Shown here: positions 1 through 7,429 of the stretch, piece by piece | Position numbering within the stretch: the first letter of the stretch is position 1 | How the letters are laid out: each line of letters starts with the position of its first letter | From: Entrophospora sp. SA101 | Taxonomy: Eukaryota > Glomeromycota > Glomeromycetes > Entrophosporales > Entrophosporaceae | DNA length: 13,884 nucleotides | Assembly (NCBI GenBank): GCA_958430865.1 | Contig: CAUDNR010004569.1 | Location: forward strand, 30,187-44,070 | Direction: 5' to 3' | Program-made: the position numbers and the translations under genes | Notes under the pieces: generated by a model | Told to the model about the DNA's origin: nothing | What the model saw: the letters and a program-made list of their open reading frames with translations, nothing else | Databases searched by the model: none

Positions 1-4
1 CACT

Positions 5-56
5 GTAAGATTTACACAATATTACGTCGGCATCGTAAGATTTATGCAAGTTTACG
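5..56. repeat. Pair of 22-bp imperfect direct repeats
   Basis: Two copies, at 5-26 and 35-56, start GTAAGATTTA and end TTACG. They match at 18 of 22 positions and are spaced 30 bp start to start. Each copy is also weakly palindromic (GTAA at one end, TTAC near the other). They end just before recognisable Tc1-type coding similarity begins, so they may be the edge of another element that cut or replaced the 5' part of the transposase. The family is not recognised. Confidence 0.5.
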
Positions 57-71
57 CTAAATTAATTTCCT

Positions 72-668
72 GATGATTGTACTATCGAAGACTGGTCAAA
101 GATTATATGGTCCGATGAGTCTAAGTTTAAGATCTTTGGATCAGATGGGAAGCAATATTATTTGAACCGTCCAGAGGAACCATTAAGCCTACAGTGAAGT
201 TTGGGGACGGGTCGGTGATGATATGAGGCTGTTTTACATCTCGGGGTGTTGGTGGCTTTTGTAGGATTGATGGCATGATGGATGCCAAATTGCATCAACA
301 GATACTTCATGGAGATCTTATGAATACTATCAAAGATCATGGATTTAATGTCAAAGAGGTCATATTCCAACAGGATGGAGACCATAAGCATGCGGTGAAT
401 TCAACAAAACGATGGCTTAAAAATAATAAAATAAAGATCTTGGATTGGCTCCCAATCCCCGGACCTTAATGCCATAGAGCATCTATGGAATGAGTTGATC
501 GTTGCCTCAGGTATCTCCCTGGCAAATTTCGGGCAAGGAGGATTAATGGAATAAGATACAACAGGTTTGGTTTGAATTGATGTTGAAACTTGCACCAACC
601 TAATCCATTCTATGCCAGAACGAATCCATGATGTTATCAAGGCACGAGGTGGTTATAAAAGGTGGTAG
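72..668 (+). pseudogene. Tc1/mariner (IS630-Tc1 superfamily) transposase relic, 5' truncated
   Basis: The translated pieces carry the landmarks of a DDE transposase of the DD34E Tc1 type. The first Asp lies in IIWSDESKF (codon 114-116). The second lies in IFQQDGDHKHA (codon 374-376). The third acidic residue is the Glu of LNAIEHLWNEL (codon 477-479). The second and third are 103 nt apart; DD34E spacing needs 105 nt, so about 2 nt were lost near the Pro-rich 'LDWLP..SPDLN' motif. The end HSMPERIHDVIKARGGYKRW with stop at 666-668 is a typical Tc1 C-terminus. There is an in-frame stop near 200, a TGA at 224-226 where Trp is expected, and several frame changes after 460. The N-terminal helix-turn-helix DNA-binding region is absent. 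No terminal inverted repeat was identified. The copy cannot encode active transposase; only its family is certain. Confidence 0.93.
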
Positions 669-1020
669 AGGTTAAATTCTATAACGTTGTTATTATTTTT
701 ATTTTATTTTATATATATTATGTAAGCTGCGTTAAAAAAGAAAATAAATAATGCAACACCACTTATTGAATAAATGCATCGTTTCAAAAATAATTGATTT
801 ATGGATCCACCCTTGAATTTCAATATATAAAAACAACGTTATTAACAAACGAAACTATCATAAAAAAAAGAAGCATGTCTTTGAATTTTCACAAAATATT
901 TCGATTTAATGAATTTTATTTTTCTGTTGCATTATTTATGATCGCCACTGTATATGTGTATTTTTTCCCCTTGTAGCAAAATTTAAATTCAACAAATTTC
1001 TAATAATTGATATTGAAAAA
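669..1020. other. AT-rich spacer, no gene seen
   Basis: This is the 3' flank of the Tc1 relic. Short open frames occur (for example 794-976 +, 60 codons) but their composition is random-looking and they match nothing recognised. The segment around 745-800 may still belong to the transposon end, but its partner end is missing. Confidence 0.5.
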
Positions 1021-1253
1021 ATCCTATTTTGACTGTTTGGAAATTTTTGCAACACAATGAATATCTTAATATCTTCACAAACATCATTAACATTACAAGA
1101 ATTAAAAATATAAAGGACGTTAAATATTAATAAATTAATAAAGATAAATTTTATTTATTTTATGGTAAAATCAATTAACCTAACATAGGGTTTTAAATTC
1201 AATGCAAAATTAGAACCTAATTTGGTATTCATAAAACTTAGTTTTTAAAAAAT
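1021..1253 (-). repeat. Conserved 3' flank of HMG-1, homologous to the flank of HMG-3
   Basis: Read on the minus strand, this segment starts 80 nt after the HMG-1 stop codon and aligns with 12637-12850, which starts 90 nt after the HMG-3 stop. A core of 30 identical bases (1224-1253 versus 12637-12666) is followed by a 28-bp block with 26 matches (1177-1204 versus 12687-12714). Next come a shared ATAAAATAAATAAAATTTAT block and a 'gtgttgcaaa...ttttcca..cagtcaaaata' block. The AATAAA-rich block at 1144-1163 could serve as the 3'-end processing signal of HMG-1. The similarity may be duplicated 3' UTR kept from the ancestral gene, or a repeat family associated with it. Confidence 0.85.
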
Positions 1254-1332
1254 GCCATTATATATTATTATAATGTTGGAATTAAAAAATATTGCTTATT
1301 CGCTATTGCTATTTTGCATTTCTTTCATATTT

Positions 1333-2085
1333 TCATATATATCTTGTGACAAAATCCAATAAATCTAAACAATCTCTATATAATTGTACATCTGTTTGTT
1401 CAGTTTGTATGTATTGTTGAAAACCTTCTAGAGGATTTTTATCATTTAAATTGTTGAGTTGGGTGGATTGGAGTAGAGCATTAGTCTTGTTGATGATGTT
1501 GTTATCATAATTAATAGGAAGAATATAATCGGATGAAATAGAACATGGAAGAAAAGAAGCGAAAGATGATGGATTTGGATTATAATCTTTGCAACAAGAA
1601 GAAGAATGGTACGGATAAGGTGGCGTTGAAAACTTACAATTGTTGTTATTATTATCAACTTCAATCTTTTGTAGCAGTTCTGGTTGTTGATCAATAAAAG
1701 TATATTCTTTTGGTAGTTGGTTACCAGTAGTGCTGTCTTTTTTACCATAAATCAATTTATGTTTTTCACGAGCCAGTTTTGCTAATCTTTTAAAGTAACT
1801 TTTTACTTCGTCTGGTGCATTTTTCCAGGAAATGCTGGCCTCCTTTGAAAGAACCTTCCAATCTTTATTGCTACCAGAAGATTTATGTTTTGCAGCATAA
1901 TTTTTACGATATAAGATAAAAGCGTTTTGAGGTTTGGGGATGCCTAAATGATTGATATTATTAAGATCAGGAGAAATAAATACTGTAATTTGTGAATATA
2001 GTTTACAAGGAGGATTGGAAAGAAGACGAATCTCATCGTCAAGTTGTACTTCATTAATAATATATGAGAATATATTGGTATTCAT
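1333..2085 (-). CDS. HMG-1: MATA_HMG-type HMG-box protein, 250 aa
   Basis: This is a complete, intronless frame with ATG at 2085-2083 and TGA at 1335-1333. The HMG box covers residues 49-113: IPKPQNAFILYRKNY opens helix 1, Trp76 and Trp87 lie in the helix 2 region, and YFKRLAKLAREKHKLIY forms the basic third helix. The PKPQNAFILYR motif is the hallmark of fungal mating-type and sex-locus HMG boxes, so a nuclear sequence-specific DNA-binding role is expected. A conserved NPPCKLYSQI segment (24-33) precedes the box. It is followed by LPKEYTFIDQQPELLQKIE (124-142), an Asn run (145-149) and a Ser/Pro/Tyr-rich tail ending in DCLDLLDFVTRYI. The start is supported by the matching N-terminal length in HMG-3 (box at residues 49-113 in both) and by the 'acacATATG' context shared with HMG-2. 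It is the least altered of the three paralogues. The precise biological role is unknown; many such paralogues exist in these fungi and few have tested functions. Confidence 0.93.
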   Translation of the reverse strand: MNTNIFSYIINEVQLDDEIRLLSNPPCKLYSQITVFISPDLNNINHLGIPKPQNAFILYRKNYAAKHKSSGSNKDWKVLSKEASISWKNAPDEVKSYFKRLAKLAREKHKLIYGKKDSTTGNQLPKEYTFIDQQPELLQKIEVDNNNNNCKFSTPPYPYHSSSCCKDYNPNPSSFASFLPCSISSDYILPINYDNNIINKTNALLQSTQLNNLNDKNPLEGFQQYIQTEQTDVQLYRDCLDLLDFVTRYI

Positions 2086-2161
2086 ATGTGTTAATTATTG
2101 AAAAATGTTTTTATTATTATTATTAAATATTAAAAATTTTTATCGAGTTTTTATAACTTGC
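2086..2161 (-). promoter_or_regulatory. Upstream leader of HMG-1 with conserved GCAAGTT motif
   Basis: On the minus strand GCAAGTTATAAA begins at 2161, 76 nt before the ATG. It is followed by AT-rich DNA and 'aacacATATG' at the start codon. HMG-2 and HMG-3 carry GCAAGTTTTAA at -58 to -61 and end in 'cacatATG' or 'cacgcATG'. The position and partial sequence match suggest a shared core promoter or 5' UTR element. The match is weaker here than between HMG-2 and HMG-3. Confidence 0.45.
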
Positions 2162-2640
2162 TCTATTACTATTAATCGAATTAATTATTCGACAAAAGAA
2201 AAAAAACCCAATATTGAAAAAGGATTTTTAAGAAAAAAAAAGTGTTTATATACGTATTTTAATAGTTATCAAAATGGTAATAAAAACAACAAAAAAAAAG
2301 AAACATTCGTAAAGAAAATATTAATCTAGCAATTTAATTGGTTACAAAATATCGGTTTTTTTACAATTCATTTCAAAAAATTCGCATCCACAACATATTT
2401 TGGTAGGGTAGGACTGTGGCCTTGATTTTATGAGTTTGTGGATATATCTAAAAGTTCTAAGATTTTTTTACCACATTTTGATCGTCAAAAGTCCTTATCT
2501 ATCATAAAAACTTTTGCAATGTAACGCATAAATAAGTAAATATTTACATTATTATTATTATTTGAATTTGTAATTTTCCTTTCGTACTTTCATATTATGA
2601 TTGATAAATGCAATAAAATAAAAAGAACCAAACCAATAAT
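2162..2640. other. Spacer upstream of HMG-1, no gene seen
   Basis: This is AT-rich DNA with Lys/Asn-type short frames only (for example 2105-2329 +, 74 codons, low complexity). A CCAAT motif lies on the minus strand at about 2337-2341, some 250 nt before the HMG-1 ATG, and an 8-bp inverted pair ATCCACAA/TTGTGGAT lies near 2385 and 2436. Neither is proof of function. Confidence 0.4.
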
Positions 2641-2647
2641 GCAATGA

Positions 2648-2687
2648 GATAAAATAAATAAAGATGATGATAATGATGATGATGATA

Positions 2688-2724
<37 letters not shown>

Positions 2725-2893
2725 CGATGACGATGATGATGATGATGATGACGATGATGATGATGATGATGATGATGATTGTGATTATATGAAAGAAGAT
2801 AATAATAATTTGAATAACAATGAAAATCAAAATCAAACCGAAAATATTTATTTCGTAATAATATGTTTTACAATAACAATAATACAACAATAA
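2648..2893 (+). other. GAT microsatellite inside an open acidic frame (possible exon remnant)
   Basis: About 39 near-perfect GAT/AAT/GAC triplets run from 2663 to 2779. On the plus strand the frame is open for 81 codons between TGA at 2645-2647 and TAA at 2891-2893. It encodes a long Asp tract with a few Asn, then CDYMKEDNNNLNNNENQNQTENIYFVIICF. No ATG precedes the Asp tract in frame, so it is not a free-standing gene; it could be an exon or chance. All interruptions are synonymous (GAC) or conservative (AAT), which hints at past coding use but is also usual for slippage. The isoleucine-rich minus-strand reading is a shadow of the repeat. Confidence 0.5.
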
Positions 2894-3015
2894 AAAACGA
2901 TTGTTTATTATTATGCTACGATTATTGTGAATACTAATCAGTCAGTGTATATGAAGAAATGAGCGAGTGGACGAATTGTACCGTCTTTAAATTTTAAATT
3001 TAACTGTTATGAATT

Positions 3016-3221
3016 GTACTACACTTTTAATTGGCAAAATGACAAGATCAACAGATTAATTAGTCATTGAAAAAACTTCTATTATGACTGGACCGGAAAA
3101 CTATTAAATATTACCGCCAACGCCATGATTCAAAAGTACTTTAAAAAGTAGTGGAGGTGACTGCAACACGATAATAGTGAATTAAATCTAAATCTAAAAA
3201 AAGGAAACTCGACTGAAAAAA
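3016..3221 (-). repeat. Dispersed repeat 'block B', left copy
   Basis: The reverse complement aligns with 13165-13388 over about 205-225 bp with small indels. Shared blocks in order are tttttTcagt(c/t)gagtttcc, aatttaattcactatta, gtgtt.c.atcacct.cacta.ttttt, ttggcggt.atatt.aata, agttttcc.g.tccagt.ataat and aa.tgattaattaatctgtt.atcttgtca, closing with gtgtagt.ca. The copies are inverted relative to each other. This one lies about 930 bp upstream of HMG-1. It has no coding potential, and no terminal repeats or target duplication were seen. Confidence 0.8.
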
Positions 3222-3279
3222 ATGTAATAGGGATATAGGGTTTCTATCTGTAACACGAATTCATCTCAATATTAATATT

Positions 3280-3349
3280 ATTCAAATTGAGAATTTATTC
3301 AAATTGAAAATTTTATTCAAATTGAGAATTTATTCGAATTGAAAATTTT
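3280..3349. repeat. Two tandem 35-bp units
   Basis: The units at 3280-3314 and 3315-3349 match at 34 of 35 positions. Each unit is itself a doublet built on ATTCAAATTGARAATTT, and a partial unit follows at 3350. The preceding 29 bp (3234-3262) match 6476-6504 inside the hAT-type MITE at 24 positions, so this tract may be part of a related element. Confidence 0.75.
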
Positions 3350-3882
3350 ATTCAACCTTTAAAAAATGACACTCCAGAATATTTCCATTATATCTCCGTG
3401 ATTATGTTTATCGCTCTGTACATGTCCAGTTTATTTCATAAAACAGCAACCAGTTGAGTAAGCAATTCGGATTTTTTCCATGATATCATTTATATAAATA
3501 TAGGGACATTTGTGAATGTGTAATTAAAATGAATGTGAGAATAGGATTTTATAGTTCTGTAATATTATTAAACTCGCAAATAAAAATGGATATTTTTTTT
3601 ACAAAACATTTTATTTGTTATTATTATTAGTATGTTTTAGTCATAATAATACTAATACAGAAAATACTATAAAGGACTTTTTTCAAAATTTACTAATGAA
3701 TTTACCCAAAATCTTATTGCCAATTGCGAGGATCCCTAACATAGATAGACTAACTCATCAACAGCACACAGATCCATACAGTGAGATCATCCATCCAATC
3801 TTTCAAAATTTTACATGTTGATTTACCCCCAAAAAAAAGTAACCTATTTATGTAATATCTGGAGCCCTTATTATGATAATAA
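3350..3882. other. AT-rich spacer, no convincing gene
   Basis: One plus-strand frame (3615-3821, 68 codons) has a mixed composition in its second half (IARIPNIDRLTHQQHTDP) but no recognisable motif, homologue or gene structure. I do not call it. Confidence 0.4.
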
Positions 3883-4067
3883 TTAATTAACTAGTCGCAT
3901 AGAAAGTTGTAAAACATTATTATAATCGAATGTCTTCACACCCTCTTTTGATATCCTTGCTGTGTAGAAACCATCACCAAATTTGATATATAACTTCTTT
4001 ATCATATGTATCTGCTTTAGGAAAATTTTTAAAACAGGTTATTAATAAGATCTAAAATAATCTTACC
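3883..4067 (-). pseudogene. Exon-like fragment with a plausible 55-nt intron
   Basis: On the minus strand the frame from ATG at 4005-4003 to TAA at 3885-3883 encodes 40 aa of normal protein-like composition, including IKFGDGFYTARISKEGVKTF and DYNNVLQL. Upstream, a GTAAGA donor (4066-4061) and a CTAAAGCAG acceptor ending at 4012 would define a 55-nt intron in the same phase. The exon before it meets an in-frame TAA after about ten codons, so the whole is probably the 3' remnant of a decayed gene. I do not recognise the family. Nothing downstream continues it. Confidence 0.35.
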
Positions 4068-4539
4068 CTCAAAGTCAAATGTAAATGGTTATATTGTTAT
4101 GAATATTTATACAGTTTTGTTCACTTAGGTGTGTCTTTTTATAGTCAAATAATTTATTTTAAAATTAAATATATTTTATTCCTACATAAATAATAACGTT
4201 TAAAAATAATTAGATAATATGGACAAGCAACAATAATATACCAATTATTAAAAAAAGTAGAAAGAAATTATTAAAATGCGACAACGAATTGTGATTTAAA
4301 ATCAATATTAAATAACATTACCACACATTAACATATTAACTATAAAAAAGTTTTGGATATGATGTGCAATAAAATTCGGGTTTCTTTTGAATCTAAGATC
4401 ACTCAATTCGATCAAGTACTTAGCAAACTATTGCTTTTTTTTTGAATTTTAAATATTTACATGGCATTTTCAAATAAGAATCATAATCAAAACCATCTAT
4501 TATACAACTAGATAAAACAATTATCAAGTATAGTTTACA
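4068..4539. other. AT-rich spacer, nothing recognised
   Basis: This is low-complexity AT-rich sequence with poly-T runs and no frame of protein-like composition on either strand that I could support. Confidence 0.4.
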
Positions 4540-5051
4540 AAACTTGCTTTCCAAGCTTTATAGGCCTCGTCTAGTGTTGGTTAATTGGTTTTAGAGAGAT
4601 TCACAAGTATACTAAAGACAGCAATAGTAATATTTTTTTTTCAATATTTACTTTTGTATCTATTTTATTATTATTAATTAATTTTTTTATATATATTTAG
4701 GAATGTAATAATCAAATTAAAAGGTATTTACATGATTTCTTTTTCTAAAGGTTGATGATTAAACGGAATCAGAAAGAATTATTACGCAACCATATTATTA
4801 TTAATTGCTTTTTTCAGATCTGGTGGTGTACGATTAGAAAGAATTGTTATTATTATATGTGACTACTATTATTTTTCCCATTGTTTTAAATCATTAATTT
4901 AATTTTTTCTATATATTTTAGAAAGGGAACACGCAGTGAGATTATTTTCAAGTCAATTACCAATTTTGTCCAGAAATATGGAAAACTTCAAACAGAACAT
5001 GAACTGGTGTCCATAACCTTTCAAAAATTTACCATTTTATCATGTTACTAA
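4540..5051 (+). pseudogene. Decayed intron-containing gene fragment, family not recognised
   Basis: Protein-like segments follow one another on the plus strand. KLAFQAL..ASSSVG..LVLERFTSILKTAI (4540-4626) is interrupted by TAG at 4561 and TAA at 4582. A candidate 74-nt intron follows (GTAATA donor at 4627, TTTAG acceptor ending at 4700). ECNNQIKRYLHDFFF comes next, then TAA at 4746, then RLMIKRNQKELLRN in the same frame. After another TTTTAG acceptor (4916-4921) the frame 4923-5051 reads KGTRSEIIFKSITNFVQKYG then KLQTEHELVSITFQKF. TAA at 5049 lies inside a TACTAAC branch-point-like motif (5046-5052) with a TTTAG acceptor at 5063-5067, so the coding sequence may continue into a further exon (IDRNAYNQIQ from 5068). 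Three in-frame stops argue for a pseudogene, and each would be one C-to-T change from a Gln codon. Confidence 0.4.
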
Positions 5052-5131
5052 CATTGGTTTTCTTTAGATAGATCGAAATGCTTATAATCAAATACAACCA
5101 TTATTGTTAATATTATTATTTTCAGTGTGAA

Positions 5132-5389
5132 TTACAACTTCTCCAAGTTCAATACATTAATTAGTGAAAAAGGACTACTGGCATTAGGCACATTGTTTTT
5201 CTTATTACTATTAGATTGACTAATTTTATTTATAATTTCTTGAACTGATGTAGTAGGCTTAGTAGTGATATTATGATTAGTGTTAACTTTAGTAAATTCA
5301 TTCAGCACACTTTTGAATTTTTTATTGATGAATTTCTCAAAGGGTATTTTCTTTTTTCTGGTCGTAATATTTTTAGCAAAAGAAAAAAG
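5132..5389 (-). CDS. Open frame without ATG, probable terminal exon (partial gene)
   Basis: On the minus strand there is an uninterrupted 85-codon frame between TAA at 5392-5390 and TAA at 5134-5132. It reads AKNITTRKKKIPFEKFINKK then FKSVLNEFTKVN, followed by a Thr/Asn/Ser-rich stretch, SVQEIINKISQSN and a Leu-rich end SPFSLINVLNLEKL. The composition is protein-like (basic N-part, amphipathic segments) and unusual for this AT-rich DNA. No ATG lies in frame; a pyrimidine-rich tract followed by CTAAA and an acceptor-like CAG ending near 5358 would let it be a 3' exon. The upstream exon was not found, although another frame around 5400-5450 encodes a hydrophobic stretch. I do not recognise the family; a pseudogene is also possible. 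Confidence 0.4.
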   Translation of the reverse strand, partial: LFSFAKNITTRKKKIPFEKFINKKFKSVLNEFTKVNTNHNITTKPTTSVQEIINKISQSNSNKKNNVPNASSPFSLINVLNLEKL

Positions 5390-5487
5390 TTAAAAAAATA
5401 AAAATAAAAGAGTATTCCTGTAATCCCTGTAATCCCTGCTCCAAAAACTTTCTATATAACAAGCACAAAAAAACATATAAATTGTAA

Positions 5488-5746
5488 TTACATTATGATA
5501 GCAATAATATTAATTTGGTTGATTTGAACGAATCAATGATGAAGAAAAAACACAAACAGATATTAACATTACAAAAGATAGTATTGATGGACTTTCAACA
5601 ATGTATCTGCTGAATTCACAACCAATGATGTATCTGTTGACAATACTTTTAACAAAAAATTTGATAACACACCAAAATATTCTTATGATTTTCTTGATAA
5701 TTTTCCTGGCATCTACATTAATGAGAATGTGGAAGAAGAAAATTGA
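5488..5746 (+). pseudogene. Frameshifted acidic Asn-rich coding relic
   Basis: Three overlapping plus-strand frames give continuous protein-like sequence: LHYDSNNINLVDLNES (5488 onward), NDEEKTQTDINITKDSIDG (about 5538-5590), then TFNNVSAEFTTNDVSVDN and FDNTPKYSYDFLDNFPGIY to TGA at 5744-5746. The last frame is open for 52 codons. Two frame changes, near 5536 and 5588, are needed to join them. No family is recognised. It lies divergent from the minus-strand exon at 5132-5389, and the two might be parts of one rearranged locus. Confidence 0.35.
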
Positions 5747-5789
5747 TCAACTTTTCCAAGTGACTAATACAAAGAATTCATGATTTTGA

Positions 5790-6284
5790 TAACAAAAATA
5801 TAATATTTTGCATTTATTAGGCAATGAAATTTTGGAGTTGATTTAAAATTTTTTTGATTTTTCCAATTCCAATTAAATCTGGAAAAGAATCTTTAGATAA
5901 ATGAAAGATCCAGTTTTAAATTAAATTATTAGAATATAATGGTGTGTAGAATAATTTTTATATTTTAAAGCAATTATAGATGCAGTATCAGAAATATTTT
6001 TCTAACAAAGAAATTTTTTATCAGCAACAATAATAAGGGATGCTATAGGGAACTTTATAATAGCAATTGGTGGAAAAAGATTGTAAGATATTCACTAAAC
6101 TACGTTTTGATCTAATAATAATAATAATAATAATAATAACATACCAAAATCTTTCGCAATATTTAATCCTATATAAAAAACGTAGGTCAAAATAAAGTTT
6201 TAAAAGAATATAGTAACTAGATCTGTAATTTTATAATAAAAAAATACAAATACAGAGTCATATTAGTTATTTGTAAAGTTTGAT
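5790..6284. other. Spacer with a TAA microsatellite
   Basis: Nine TAA units run from 6113 to 6139. Otherwise this is AT-rich DNA with no coding frame or repeat that I can support. Confidence 0.55.
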
Positions 6285-6292
6285 TGAATAAA

Positions 6293-6810
6293 CAGTGATG
6301 TTAGCCGGTTAAAAAAATTTCTCTTGACATTCATTTTTTACGTCTGGAATTTTAGTGCAAAATTCAATGGCATAGACATTTAGTTGAGATGTGTTCACCT
6401 ACATTACTTAGAATGACAAAAAAATCACACATTTGCTCAAAAGCAAAGTACAACACATCATAGCAGGATAAAAGTCATAGAGTTTCTATTCGTAATACAA
6501 ATTCCTATTTTAATTCGAATTATTATTATTCGTTTTATTGCAATTCGTTCTATTCGAATTATTTGTTAAATTCGAATTATTCATTTTATTCGTTTGTTCG
6601 AATAAAACTTTCAATGCAATTCGAATATTCAAATTCATAACAAATAAAACAAATAATTTGTACCATTAAAGACGAGATATTATAATAGCAATAGCAAATA
6701 ATAGTAATAATAATACCAGCAAACCTAGTACTATCTGAAAATGATTTTCATCAACTGGAGTTTATTAAGTTCTTAGCCGGCTAAGGTTTTTCTATCGACT
6801 AACATCACTA
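6293..6810. mobile_element. hAT-type MITE, 518 bp, with 8-bp target duplication
   Basis: The left end begins CAGTGATGTTAGCCGGTTAA and the right end, reversed, begins TAGTGATGTTAGTCGATAGA. The outermost 11 bp after the first base are identical. TGAATAAA directly abuts both sides (6285-6292 and 6811-6818), a perfect 8-bp target-site duplication. CAGTGNTG-like ends and an 8-bp duplication are characteristic of the hAT superfamily. A perfect palindrome CTTAGCCGGCTAAG (6772-6785) and the left TTAGCCGGTTAA look like subterminal transposase-binding repeats. The interior is non-coding and rich in TTCGAATT palindromes (6510-6640). It is non-autonomous and would need a hAT transposase from elsewhere. 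Confidence 0.88.
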
Positions 6811-6818
6811 TGAATAAA

Positions 6819-7146
6819 CCCATAAAGTACTGCTTTTTTATGACTTACTACAAAAGGCACAAATATTTGTAAATAATACCAAAGAAGTTTAAATTCTATG
6901 AATTTTTGAAGTTTTATTATTATTATTGAAATAAAATGATAAGCTTCCATGGTCTACTTATATGTGAGTCATCTGAACAAAGCTGGCCTTTTTTTTTTAA
7001 TGTTATTATACTAATTTGTAGCCGATCGCTATTATTAGAATTAATAATACTATTTGTTTCTTGCGATCAATAGCCAATGCCTATTTTATATATATTAATA
7101 CCATTATTAATATTCCTCTTTCACTATTCCTAACTTCATCCATTCA
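6819..7146. other. Spacer, no gene seen
   Basis: This is AT-rich DNA. A 6-bp inverted pair GATCGC/GCGATC lies near 7024 and 7064. The part after about 7090 may be a diverged extension of the repeat at 7147. Confidence 0.4.
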
Positions 7147-7426
7147 TCAACAATATCACAAAACGATTGATTCATGCTGTTGATTTATTCACGTGCTAAA
7201 AAGCTCCATATGCAAAGAAAAAAAAGAGTTTTTCACATTTTAATCTCATTGTTAATCTCTGAACTTTAAATTTATGATCGTTGTAAATTACCGTAAAGTT
7301 CCAAAAATAGCATTCGTGACAAATAACAATTTTCTATAAAATCGTGACGATTGATATAACAAACCATACTAAAAAAAAATGTCACTAGATACTATCTTTT
7401 GGAACTTTACGGTATCAATCAGGGTG
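7147..7426 (+). repeat. Inverted-duplicate segment left of HMG-2 (split by a MITE)
   Basis: This aligns in inverted orientation with 9437-9572. Twenty-one bases are identical (7161-7181 versus 9539-9559, AAACGATTGATTCATGCTGT plus T). Further matches are tttattc, aaagctcc.tatgcaaa, ttgttaatctctg and tcagggt, in the same order. The copy contains the 122-bp MITE at 7291-7412, which the partner lacks. HMG-2 lies between the two copies. Confidence 0.75.
7291..7412. mobile_element. 122-bp MITE with TA target duplication
   Basis: The terminal inverted repeats begin CCGTAAAGTTCCAAAA on both ends. The similarity continues, with one gap, to GTGACA, so each repeat is about 34 bp. TA flanks each side (7289-7290 and 7413-7414), as expected for Tc1/mariner-type targeting. 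The related segment at 9437-9572 has no insertion at the corresponding place, which supports recent insertion. There is no coding capacity. Confidence 0.87.
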
Positions 7427-7429
7427 TGA

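Noticed and set aside
401..640. Minus-strand frames over the Tc1 relic (158-391 and 401-640)
   Set aside because: They are antisense to recognisable transposase sequence and are shadows.
794..976. 60-codon plus-strand frame after the Tc1 relic
   Set aside because: Low-information AT-rich sequence with no conserved features.
1446..1748. Minus-strand 100-codon frame overlapping HMG-1
   Set aside because: It lies wholly inside HMG-1 in another frame and has a biased Ile/Leu composition.
2558..2890. Minus-strand 110-codon frame rich in isoleucine
   Set aside because: It is the complement of the GAT microsatellite; the poly-Ile reading has no protein character.
3615..3821. 68-codon plus-strand frame
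   Set aside because: No motif, no splice context and no promoter-like feature; composition is only weakly protein-like.
5413..5440. Short tandem CTGTAATCC repeat
   Set aside because: Only about two units; too short to call as a feature.
6510..6640. TTCGAATT-rich tract read as a CRISPR-like array
   Set aside because: Units have no constant spacing or unique spacers; it is the palindromic interior of the hAT MITE in a eukaryotic genome.
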